Source: Plenodomus lindquistii
Lineage: Eukaryota > Ascomycota > Dothideomycetes > Pleosporales > Leptosphaeriaceae
Direction of reading: 5' to 3'
Length of the DNA stretch: 64,000 nt
Assembly: GCA_025504975.1 (NCBI GenBank)
Contig: JANUWI010000002.1
Location: 930,001-994,000, forward strand
Within the stretch, counting starts at the first letter, position 1. Each line of letters opens with the position of its first letter. The notes under the pieces were generated by a model, which was not told where the DNA came from, searched no databases, and worked only from the letters and a program-made list of their open reading frames with translations. The position numbers and the translations under genes are program-made. Of the stretch, positions 11,009-22,149 are shown in pieces.

Positions 11009-12526
11009 TTAATCCAGCCTAGCCATCATCTGGTCTTTCGTCAACGGCTTGAAGTTCGGTGATTCGAAGTCCAGACCACGGGCGGCCAGAGTGGGGCGGA
11101 TATGTGGAGGCACCAGCTGTTGGTTCAGATGAGGTGCAATGGAGAGTTCTGTTCATGTCAGTTGACTGCAGAAGCCTGTGCGTCAAGCATAGTTACCGTG
11201 ATGCGTGAAGCTGTACAGCTCGGGCAGATCCTTGGTAGCTCCGTTGGGGTGGCGAGAGTCAGGGAAACGCGTGTTGGGATCCCTCAACTCATCGAAGAAC
11301 GGGTGGACCATGGCATCGATAGCTGACAGACGCTGAGTGGGGGTGTATTCGAGCAGCTTGGAGATCAAATCGATTGCTTGAGGATCAGCCTTTCGGAAGA
11401 CCTTGTTCTGATGTTAGTAAGCGGATCGCATTCTCGAGGAAAAGAAACACATCACATACCTTACTGAACGGATGAGGCTTGATCTGGGGAAACTTATGCT
11501 CCATGTAGTTGGGATTCATCGTGCGAATCTGATCCCGGGTAGGTGTACCAAGGACCTTGATGATCTCAACTAACTGATCGATACCCGACTCGCCGGGGAA
11601 CAAGGGTTGTCCGAGCATGAGCTCTGCCATGACGCAGCCGGTGGACCAGACGTCTAGTAATAAGTGAGTATCGTGTGCACTATGGGGGCTAGAGTGACTT
11701 ACCGATCTTGGTGGTGTAATTTGTGGCCCCAAAGATCAACTCTGGCGCGCGGTAGTACCTGGAACAGATGTACGAGACATTGGGCTCATTCTCGACCAAG
11801 ATCTTTGCACTGCCAAAGTCACACAGCTTCAATACGCCAGTCGACGGATCCAACAAGAGATTCTGTGGCTTGATATCTCGGTGGCAAATGCCTTGGGAGT
11901 GGATGTAGGCGAGGGAGCGGAAGAGCTGATAGATGTACAGCTTGACCTCGAGTATAGGCATGACTGTCTTCATCTTGTTGAAGTAGCGGGATGCACGGTA
12001 GACGGTCTCGGGCACGTATTCGAGCACAAGGTTCAGATACACCTCGTCTTTCTGTGGCTGAAACGGTTAGCTGATCTGATATGGGGATAGCGTTGGCTGC
12101 AGACACATACCCGCTCGCCATTGTTGTAGAAGAAGGCCTTGAGCTCAACAATATTGGGGTGTCGAACAATGCGCATGATCTGCAATTCGCGGTTCTGATA
12201 GCAATTAGCAAGCGACCCAACGTTGGTGGAGCTGCACGTGGCACGCGGCATCGTACCTTGAAGCGCTTGTCTTGCAGAACGCGCTTGATGGCGGCATCTT
12301 CACCACTGGGCGACAGTTTTGTCTGGAAGACTACTCCGAACGAGCCGTTGCCGACAATCTTGCACTGCGTGTATGCGAGGTCCTTGTAGTCGCCCGTGAC
12401 ACCGTCCTGGACCTTTTCGCGGATAATTTCTGCGCTGGGATTAGCATTGCGGCAGGGGCGGGCGGGATGCAGATACGTACCACCCATTCTTAGTGACGAG
12501 AAGGCCGATGGCCGGTTCTGGCTCAT
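11009..12526 (-). CDS. gsk3: Glycogen synthase kinase 3 (shaggy-type Ser/Thr kinase)
   Basis: Seven exons: 12526-12481, 12429-12257, 12194-12111, 12051-11703, 11653-11460, 11401-11197, 11148-11009; product 396 aa, the normal GSK3 size. Landmarks in order: glycine loop [10 protein letters not shown], catalytic lysine in [14 protein letters not shown], hinge [13 protein letters not shown], catalytic loop [19 protein letters not shown], the activation-loop tyrosine in [14 protein letters not shown], and the family-specific [19 protein letters not shown]3 phosphorylates primed substrates and in fungi affects growth, conidiation and, in some pathogens, virulence. Two acceptor sites are doubled six bases apart: exon 4 (12051 or 12057) and exon 6 (11401 or 11407). 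I chose those giving [12 protein letters not shown] and PFSKVFRKAD, which match the family. The upstream region is pyrimidine-rich on the coding strand. Confidence 0.96.
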
Positions 12527-15500
12527 TGTTTGGTGTCTGGGTCAACAGGGTGGTCCGCCAGGCACTGCGCGGATTGCTATGGAGCAAAGGGCGGAGTGTG
12601 GTGGAGTGGGGGTGGTGAGGGTGGTGAGGGTGAGCGGGAGGGGGTGCGTCGAGCCGTGGTGGGCAAGCTGGGTGCAGGGCGCAGGTGGGGAATGGGTGAG
12701 GTTGTGGATTCTGCGCGTGACGGTGGTGCAGATCGTGTGGCTTGGGGGCTGGGTGACAGGGCAGGTGCACGTCGTCGGCGAGGCTGCACGGCGGAACAGG
12801 TGCACGGCGGCGGTGGGGGCAGAGGACAGTGAGAGGATTGAGCGTGAGGATCAAGTAGGAGAGGCAGGCAGAGGGAGAGGCAGAGGGGACGGCGATGCAG
12901 TCGCAGAAGGCGGGGCGGGCACTAGCCGCGTTTAACTACCAAGGCCTCGTGATATGAAGGCTTGCGCTTCACAGGTCGCAGGCCAGGCGTTTCCGGTGCT
13001 TTCGGTCCCAGCTTACGCCCTTTGCGCAGGCGACGGCGAGTCTGGTGCAATTGCATCCAACACGAGGGCCGCGGGCGCCGTGCTGGTATTGTGCCGCCCC
13101 AGGCAGGTGCGAGGCTGCTCGAGCGGCAGGTGCAGGTGCGAACGGCGGGTCGCTGTTGCTTGAAACAGACGTCACCGGGCGCAGCTTCCTCACGAGCGAG
13201 CACACGGCGGCCCAAGAATAGTCGCGCCACCATCCATGCCATAAGGCAGCACCCACTCACCCACTGACTGCACCGCACCACGGCCTTGCACGGCCAATAC
13301 CAATACCAATACCAATACCAATATCAATGCCAATAACAATGCCCGCAGTGGCAGCCGTCAACAGTGTCGACAGGCGTCGCCGTCGTCTGCAATCAGACAA
13401 TCACACGCTCGAGCGCCGTCGCCGCAGCTCCAAGTTGGCTTGGCTGCTGCGGTCGGAACCAGAGGCGGCTTTGCTTGTACACGCGTGGCACCTCTGGACG
13501 CTGCCCTCGCAAAATTGCATTCAGAACCATCCATGTGCAGCTGCACACGCACTGCAGCCCTGGAACCGGGCGCGGGCCTGGCTGCACGTGAACGACCAGA
13601 GTTCTCCAGAGTCCAAAAGAACCCACCCGTTGCCGCTGGCGTGTGGCTGAGGCGCCCGCCAATCGCAGCACAGGCTTATATAGTCGACGATTGAGCAATT
13701 GCGGCTGCCGTGCAAGGGCAGCAGCTGCTTTGCACGTATGACTGCGCCGTGGTGCCTGAATCCCTCCGTTACGTTATGCCTTGCTGCTCGTCAACCTCAC
13801 AAACTGCCCCAGCCGCTCCACTCCATCTGGTGGTCGATCTCGGCAAAGACAAACGCGACAGCCATCTCAAAAGCCCATCACCAACCAGCCCGCAGCCATC
13901 TCAACAACTCGCGCGCCCCAAGGCCGGCCGCCGGCACAGGGGTCGTATGCAGCACGCCCGCTGAGCAATCACAGCACGTCTTTATTTGCACGACAGGCTG
14001 TATGTCGGTCGATGCTGTCCTCACGCGCTTCACCTGGCCTGCGGCTGTGCAGCTCAGCTACAAGAGAGCATTGGACATTTTGCAAGCTGTATGCAAGGCG
14101 CACACTTCGTAATCTCAAGTCAGACCACCGCACACGTACGCTGGAGCACGGCTGCGAGCGGTTTGCATCAAAGCTAGGCTTTGTGGATGGCCCCGTCGCG
14201 CTTTCCCGTCATCATGTCTGTTGCTGGTGAGATTCCAGGCTCCGGCAACCTCTAGCTCCCAACACATGGTCACCTGCCATTCCCACCTCCTGAACTACCT
14301 ACTGTAGGCACGCCACCAAAATGCATGCATGCTTCGACATCCCATGCATAGCCTGGCAACACGTCCGCTGCTTTGTTTTCTTCTCAGATTCGAGGCAACT
14401 CGCCTGATGCTGCACTGGATATTTGTACCTGGGTAATCGTGGATGGCGTAACGGCGCCGCTATCGCCGGAAGCAAATGGCCCGCCAGCCCGCTACGAACG
14501 ATTGCTCGGTGCGGGTTACACTACGAATTTCAAAATTGCTGCCGTAGTCTTGATCGAGCCAGACGTGCAGGAACCGTCCACCCACAGCGTCGACCATGAC
14601 GCTTGTGTTCCCCTCCTTGTCTTGTCGCACAGCACGCGCAGTAAGCTTCTTCTCACAATGGCTGTGCGACTGCTGGAACCCCCAGCTGAGCGACGACATG
14701 GGCGAGCATGATCTTGTGTCAGCTCTGTTGCGAATTATCATGCTCGACCTGAGGCTGAAACTTTTCCCACAGTTCAAAAATCCGTCCCTGCGGTGTGGGT
14801 AAGCTAGCCAGACGACTAGGCTAGCCATTCGCCTGGCTGATCGTACGTCAACCTGCAGTACTAACTACTGTGCTGCTAGCTCGATTGACGACCCATGCCA
14901 TTGTCGCGCAAAGGGTTCACCTTGTAGGGCTTCTGGTCATGTGACTGTGGAGACCTCAAGGTCGACTTGGGATGTCAGCTGCGAGGACTACATTTCATGA
15001 CGCTACCAAGACGACCAAACGAAGGCGTCGTACGTTTCCATACGAATCTCAAGACTGTCGATGCAGACGAGTAACAAGATGATGGCTTCTTGCGAAGAAG
15101 AAAGTGCTCATGGACGTTACGGCAGCAGAACTAGGATTCGACCCATCGTGACTCTCGGCGCCTCGACATCACCACGTCCCTCCTGAATGCAAGTCATTGG
15201 TCTTTCCAACAAGGAACATCTTGCCTCTCACCGCTTCGACTCTCAACAGCATCGCAATATCCACCACCCTCGTCTCTGGCATGATAGTCAATTGCCTCTG
15301 GGAAGTACAAGCCAGTACACAGTAAGCGTGTGTGACATAGATTCCCGCTCTGTTCCAGATCTGATAGCGGCAACGAGCGGTTCTTGTGTTCAGCACCACG
15401 AGGGTGGAGTCTAAAGTGTGGCCACACTATATCCTCTGGTTACATGGCTGCTATTGCAATTCACCGAGAGTAACGACAGTCAGGAATGCGTCCTGCATCA

Positions 15501-18047
15501 ATGCCAAATGACCCTGTGGTGTGGTAGCTGTTCGCAATCACCTGCCTGATACCTCTGACAGACGCCAAGCCAGGTATGCGCCGCCTTCAGTAAAGCATGC
15601 CTCTCGGCCGCCGTAAATCAACAGAGTTGGATCATACACATACGCGGATGCCTTCTGTCGTACAAAATACAGAGCGAGCCACATGTCCCACGTTCTACAG
15701 TACATACGTCGAAGCAACACAAGGCAGTTGTACGCCTGTCTAAATTGAGCTACCGACATCGGCCGACCACAGCCCCCAGGGACGTACACCTGCAGCTGTC
15801 ATGTCGGACTCCGGTAGAAGATACAGCTCAACGGTCGAAGATCCGTCACGAACTTACGGGTCTTGTGCGACTCTGCTGTCCGGGCCGATGCAAGTTGATG
15901 CAGCCTTCCGAGCCGACTCAGGGATCTGGCTCGAAGTAGCGAGGAACAGCGAGCAGCGGAAGCCTTCAGTCAAAGCCGGACCAATCCACGTTGTGTAAAG
16001 ACAGGCTACAGCATCAACTGGCGATTGATTGTGTACAGGATTCAATAATGCTGTAGCTTAGGGCTTGTGGCCATGGTGTGGTAGTTGTGTCAGAAGAAAG
16101 TCCCTGTTGAACTTGGACATCTAGGCACTTGAGCATTTTCCCGGCTATGCGGTGGCTACACAACGCCATTCGCGTCACTGACCACATTCTGAAAAAGACC
16201 TGAGAGCCTAGTGCTCTGTACAACAAGCCCTCGCATTCTGCGAACACGTTCAATCACGTGCCTCAACCAGTCGCCCTGAGCCGTCCCGGGCCCTTTATCT
16301 GACTTGTTGAGCGAGAAACTTTCATTCGATTACAACCGAATCGCCGCCGAAACCGCGTCACCATGACCCAACACAGTCTTGTTTCAGCCGCATTTTAAGG
16401 TGACGATCAGACTCCCGCACAAACAGATTACAGTCAATCGCAGTCTAGAGGTGACCTCTCTTTGTGACCGATCCTCCGTCGATCATGACTGATCTTTCTA
16501 AACATCAAAATGACAGACTTGACCCATTGTACACAGGTACCGCGACACGGTTCGTCACGTTGTACAGTTCGAGATCTCTTCATCTTTATCGGCTGACAGC
16601 CCCGCTCTCCAAGTTGAAGGAACGGAGTCAATACGTAGATCATGTACGCCGGTAGAGGACTGAGTATGTACTAATGGCCTAAATCTAGGAAAGCGATTGC
16701 GTGTGTGATGTACAGCGACGTTTCATCATTGATTCTGCCTTCTCTGTGTCAAAGAGCCGCAGCTCGACGTCTCAGCGCGGCTTCCATGCAACGAGCATTT
16801 TCATATGATCAAGTTTCAGAGGGAGTTATGTCTTGCAACTCGGTTCCGCTGCAACACCACTTGTTGTATGATTGGAGCACATTCTGCGGGGTAACGTTAA
16901 GTTCGCTCAGCCCCGGCCCGCACACGACCAAACTTGATAAGCATAAATACCGAAACCGACATCATGCACCCAAACAACCCACGGGATCCTTGCTATGTGT
17001 TGAATAGATAAGTATTGAGTCTAGGCGCAGATCGACAACGGCCTATCCCCGATTGCCGCGGACTTCCTGACCACTACATTTGACGACATCAAACCCCTCA
17101 CAGCCCGTCACTTGCGTCGAGATTACAATGGACATCAAATTGCGGAGATTTCCAAGCCTGATGACAGCTCATGAAACCTCGCCCGAGGTTAAAGAGTTCG
17201 AGGTGGCTTGCGTCCACGCATTGAGGGTGGCAGGGTTGCGTCATGAACAGTTACCACGAGCCGTGCCGCTGCAATCAAGACGGGATGCGGAGCGGGCGTG
17301 CGGGACTTTACTACAAAACCGGTAGAAATTGCTCCAATGTATGGTGAGGCGAAAGAGTTTTCTTTTTTTTTTTGAGTCCAATGTACTTGATGTGCTCTCT
17401 GAATACAGCAGGTACAGTACATGTCCGCCTATCGACAGAACTGCGCAAGTGGATGTAAATGCACAGTCACGACACGTCCCGTGAGATATCGCAGCACATG
17501 TTCTGTGAATGATGCTTGACACCCAAAGTGTGCTTGGATGCCCCGTAGCCAAAGAGATCTTGTGAGAAGCCTGACAGCGAGCCTAACGCGGGAAACAATG
17601 ACACCTGCTCAGACCTTTAATGTCTATAATATCCACAAACGCAGAGTTCCGAGTGGAGCCAACAACGAGATCGTCGCATCTATCGTTGGAGTATGCGTTT
17701 CACAGCCTTTGACTAGTCACAGCGAGTCCAACAAATCTCGTGACTTTTGACATGTAATTGTTTTCTGGGAGAGATTATGTACTGTGCAAACAGTGAGAAT
17801 GACGGCTTGGTAACCACATTCTTGTCTCCACATCATAGTACCATACCACATGGCATAAATGAACGGGGTATTCTTGCTAAGTCTGAAAAGCAAAATCAGA
17901 GTCGCGTGCTCATCACTCAATTAGCGTGCGCTGGATTGAGCGCTCTCCTTTCCTTCTCTCATCCATTATCCCACCTTTCCATTACTCGCCAACCCTCACA
18001 ATATAGCCTCCTCATGCCCCCTCCCCAATCCATCCATCTCTTCCTAA
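12527..18047. other. Gene-poor region of 5.5 kb
   Basis: No protein family, tRNA or transposon was recognised on either strand. 12527-12940 is strongly strand-skewed (G-rich plus strand) and is probably the GSK3 promoter and leader. Open frames at 12400-14230 are explained by high GC content and share no family motif. A hexanucleotide repeat lies at 13294-13341 and an 11-T run lies near 17362-17372. The remainder has frequent stops in all frames. An unannotated noncoding RNA or very diverged element cannot be excluded by eye. Confidence 0.5.
13294..13341. repeat. CCAATA hexanucleotide microsatellite
   Basis: Five exact CCAATA units (13294-13323) are followed by three variant units (TCAATG, CCAATA, ACAATG). 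It lies in noncoding DNA. Confidence 0.9.
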
Positions 18048-19559
18048 TCACGTCCCTCGCTCCGCCAATATCTCCCTTGCAGCCCTCTCCCCACTCCTAA
18101 TCGCCCCCTCCATATACCCCATCCAATACTCCGCCGTCTCTGTCCCCGCAAAATGCAGTCCCCCCACCCTCTCCCTCAACGCAAACCCATACTTTGCCAA
18201 CAACCCAGGCGCAGCAATAGCAGCAGGCCCGCCTCGACTCCACTCCTCACGGTCCCAGCGAAACAGTACAAAGTCCAAGACGTTAGAACCAGATGCCTGG
18301 GCGCCAAGGTAGCGTGTGTAATCTGACAGAATAGCAGATTGAGCAGTGGAGGTAACGTTAGGGAGGTGGAGATCCAGGCCGCGCATTTCATCTGCGAGGA
18401 TGAATCCTAGTAGTGCGCCGAAGGACGAGTCGTGGGGTGTAGAGTCAAAGGTTAAGCGGACGACGCCCGTATCGGAGAGAACTTGTGCGTTTAAAGCTGG
18501 GGAGCGGAAGCGCCAAAAGGGGATGTGGTAGATTGCTATGGCCTTTGCTATCGCGGGCATAAACATGTGCGAGATGAGGTTTCTGCGGGCGGACGGGAGA
18601 CTGGGCTCGAATGAGATGTTTTGGAGGAGAGGGGGTGCGAGGGCTAGGATGACGGAATCTGCGTACACGGTGCCCCGACGCGATGTGATTTCGTACCGGT
18701 ACCTTTTGTTTGTCTTTTTTACGCAGGACACTGCGGCGTTTAGAGCGATGTTCGTCTTCCCGATCTGCGCGGCTAGACGTTCGGCGATGAATCCTGTGCC
18801 GCCTACTATGCGTTTCTCCTGGCCTCCGCCGTGGAAAGCGAGAAGGCGGTTCAGGTTTCCGGGGGTAGTCTCGTTGCCTGCAGCGGCGATGTACGTGAGT
18901 ACGTACAGTAGGGATAGTTCCCGTGGTTCAGCGGCGAAGAGTGATTTACAAGCCATGGTGAAGAAGAACCGCGCGTCTGCCAGTGGTGTAGCTTCGCGCA
19001 GGTAGTCTTGCAGAGTGCGGGAGTCCCATGCTGAGGCGTTGGGATGCGTATAGGGGCATGAGGTGTTTATGGTTGCGGCTCAGGTATCGAGTTGTGTCTG
19101 CGCTGCTGAGACCTGCACCAAAGCTTTCTGGGCGACGAGCGGTGCACCGTCGAGAGACGGACGGGGTGTGTATACTATTCTGGTTCCGTTGCGCCATAGG
19201 ATTGAGGAGCCGGTGGTGTATGTGTCGAATAGTTCAAGCCCTAGATCTTGAATAAGTGCGAGGATGCGGTCTTGTGTTGAACCAACGAACTCGGCGCCTA
19301 CTTCAGTTACGCGGCCGTTCTTTAGAGGGTAGTTGTAGACTTTTCCGCCGACGCGGGTACGCGCTTCGAGTACGAGAACGGTCTTGTTGGCGAGAAGGAG
19401 GTGCTGGGCTGCTGTTAGGCCGGAGAGGCCACCTCCTATGACGGCTACGTCGACGACGGGTTGGGGTAGTGGTTGGAGACGATTGGCAATGGCGGATAGG
19501 AAAGAGAGGAAGAGGAGAGGGAGATTTTGCAAAAAGTAGGGAAAGGTTTCAGGATTCAT
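18048..19559 (-). pseudogene. FAD-dependent (flavin monoamine oxidase-like) amine oxidase with an in-frame TGA
   Basis: One reading frame runs from the ATG at 19559 to the stop at 18048 (504 codons including stop) but is interrupted by TGA at 19082-19080, codon 160. The family is clear on both sides. N-terminal: a hydrophobic leader (FLQNLPLLFLSFLSAIANR), dinucleotide-binding motif DVAVIGGGLSGLTAAQHL, and LEARTRVGGKV. Middle: GGTGFIAERLA. C-terminal: the FAD-contacting segment LHFAGTETAEYWMGYMEGAI. Such enzymes oxidise amines to aldehydes with H2O2 release. The sequence right after the TGA (NTSCPYTHPNASAWDSRTLQ) looks like genuine family sequence in the same frame. No GT-AG pair that keeps the frame would remove the TGA. 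It is therefore a recent pseudogene, a readthrough gene or a sequencing error. The leader suggests secretion or membrane association. Confidence 0.8.
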
Positions 19560-20289
19560 AGACCAATATGATAAAGGCAGAGGGATGTGCAGGTGGTAGG
19601 AAAAAGTGCTCTGGGAGTGTAAGTACGTGATGGAAGATTTGAAGATAGAAGATTGTATGTGAGCACACGGCGTTTCCTATCCGTCTGGTCTGCCTCAAGT
19701 CTGCCCTTCAAGGCCATACTCGCAGGCTAAATGCCTTATTTGACGACGTTAACCCGGTGTTGCTCCTTCACAATCAGCGTCCAATCAAGTACCGGTATAG
19801 ATCATCTCTGCTTATCGTCAGCTCTTTACTGGTCATCGTCAGGAGTCCTACCCCCAGTCGCCACATGTACTTTGATGCGAGGCTCACCGTTCCAAGAAAC
19901 GAGAATTGTGGGTGATATTCACTGACGTTAGCCAATGGTACAAATTCGTTTCGGAGAGTCAAGACATCCGCGGCGGGTTGAGTCAACTTTGTGTTGCCTT
20001 GAGATTGTGCTTGTGGTCGGCCACTCTCCACTGATTATGCCTACTCGTGTGTGGAATAGGGACTGCGACAAGGTGACGTTCGATCAGAAGACTGGATAGA
20101 GGATGGCTGCGAGCACTGCGGTATATGTTGAATGAATCTTCTCAATTTATCCGAACATATCGCTGAGATATATGTTTACCAACGCCAAGATGACCATGCT
20201 ACGTACTATTCATTCATCATAAACTTCCCAAGATACCTTGATACCAACAACGCCGAATAATGCAAATTTGTGTCTGAGAAGGCTCTGAC
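19560..20289. other. Intergenic spacer, nothing recognised
   Basis: It holds the upstream region of the amine oxidase and the downstream region of LTV1. No open frame of interest or structured element was seen. Confidence 0.5.
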
Positions 20290-21811
20290 TCAGGCCGTTT
20301 GCTGGGCCTTGACCCGCGCACTAACCCTCGCAGGGCCCAAGCCATTTCTCACCTCGTCCAGCTGTTCCATCGGACTCAGCTGCTTACCCTTCTTCAACCT
20401 CCTCTTACCTTGGACATGATGATTGCCCAAGAAATCGTCCATGATGCTGTCAAAGTCACTTCGCAGAGGTGGAGCTTCGCTACTGCTCCATTGACTCATG
20501 CCAGTCATGCCAGACATTTTGCTGAGCCCAGACATCTTACTCATACCAGAGACCATAGAGCTGTCGTCAGGAAAGTCAAAGCCACTATCGTCGGCGTACT
20601 CTTCTTCAATCTTGTCGAAGCGCTGGTCGAGTAGCGTGAGGCCTTCTGTGCGGTGGAGGGCGGAGGAGGACATGGAGTAGCCGGAGGTAGAGGTCTTAGC
20701 ACCCTTGCGCTTCTTCTTGCGACCACCGGCTGTGAAGGCTGACGCGCCCGTCATGACTGATCCTTGCATGTCTGAAGGTGCAGTTTGGCGAGGCGCCTTG
20801 GCTGCTTTGACGTCGTTTTTGAATTTCTTGAACTCGTCGAGATAGGCGAGATCTCCTGCCTCTGCAGGTGCTGGGGCTTCATCTGGTGCGGGAAGAGATG
20901 CAGGGTCCGTTGGCTCTGCAGGAGTAGCCTTCTTGGGCTTTGGTGAAGATGCCTTGACGGTGTCGTCAGACTCCCAACCAGCGTCGTCGTCGTCCAGGAA
21001 GCGCTCCATTGTGTCTCCCTGGTAGTCGTCCTGGTAGTCGTCGTAGCCCCATTCTCGTTGGTCGACCTCGTAGCCGTCTTCTGCGAGTTGGGCAAAGATG
21101 TCGTCCTCATCGTCGACGTAGGCATCGTCATCTAGTGCCTCGAGGACTTCGCGCAATCGTGGATCCATGTCTGGCTGGAAGCCTGAGATGGCATCTGGGA
21201 TGTTCTGCTGGTCCTGGTATGTGGTCTTCCGTACAAACTCTGAAGGGGCCATATCCTCTCCAAACATGTCGCTTACGCTACTGATGTTGCTGCTCACACT
21301 GAGATCGGCGTTACTTTGCCTGTCGCTGATGGAGGTGTCTCGGAGCATGTCTGCCAGGTCGACCTTGTTCTTGCCCTTCTTCTTCTCGCTCGGCGCTTCG
21401 ACAAAGTAAGCCTCTCCACCACCTGTGCCCAAGTCGCGCATATGCTGCATGTAGTCGTACTCGGTGTCGTCGTAGTAGACGCCATAGTTGGCGGCCTCGC
21501 CCTCATTCTTTCGCACCTGGGCGCCATATTCGCTCTCTAATTCGCGTCGCGACTTGATCTTGCTGCGTCCTGTGGCTGCTGAGTACTGCGAAGCGCGTGA
21601 ACTGCCTGCTGCCTCGGATTCTTCGCGCTGGTTTGGCGCACTGGTCTCGGCAAAGACCATCTGCGGGGCGTCTTCATCGTGGATCCGGGGATCATTTTGG
21701 GCGCGGTGGACGAGGCGGAAGTTGGTGGCCGTCTTCTTGTCGCTGCGCACGATTAGCGGGGTACGATGATTGCGATAAGATTGCGACGCACATGAACTTT
21801 CGGCGCGGCAT
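20290..21811 (-). CDS. LTV1: LTV1, 40S ribosomal subunit assembly/export factor
   Basis: A 20-nt first exon (21811-21792, encoding MPRRKF plus two bases) joins across a 49-nt intron to 21742-20290; product 490 aa. The joined N-terminus reads RKFIDKKTATNFRLVHRAQN followed by DPRIHDEDAPQMVF, the diagnostic LTV1 start. Without the tiny exon the first residues would be lost. Further blocks are DPRLREVLEALDDDAYVDD, an acidic middle rich in D and E, and a basic C-terminus (HVQGKRRLKKGKQLSPMEQL). LTV1 binds the pre-40S head, is released after casein-kinase phosphorylation and in yeast is needed for growth in the cold. Its start faces LSG1 across a 338-bp divergent promoter. Confidence 0.93.
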
Positions 21812-22149
21812 CTTGACTAGTTTGGGATTGTATTTGGTGCGTGTCTCAGAGCGGAAGTGGCGATGGGTGTGTTTGTAAGGACTTCGAAGTCTGGGGAAGA
21901 CGCGCTGACAAAGTCGTCGGCCTCTAAGAAAAATAATTTAGGCGAGGCGACGGCCGCCAGCGACCAGTGAATGACGTGGGGCAACTTCGGCGGGCGGGCA
22001 ACTTTTACTTTTCACCCACTCAGACCCCTCCAAAGGGCAGCCGCAGCCAGGGACTATACAACCACTCCCACTCCCAAACCACACCACACCAACACCACAC
22101 CAACACCAACACCACCACTACACAATATACCCCAGGCGCCACCGCAAAC
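21812..22149. promoter_or_regulatory. Divergent promoter between LTV1 and LSG1
   Basis: These 338 bp separate the start codons of two ribosome-assembly genes on opposite strands, so both must be driven from here. It contains an A/T-rich block (GAAAAATAATTTA, about 21930-21942) and a CRE-like TGACGTGG near 21972. A CA-rich leader (about 22075-22130) lies just before the LSG1 start. The regulatory reading is inference from position and composition. Confidence 0.55.

Noticed and set aside
12396..12935. Gly/Val-rich plus frame and its Pro/His-rich antisense frames
   Set aside because: They arise from the strand-skewed GSK3 leader and show no domain.
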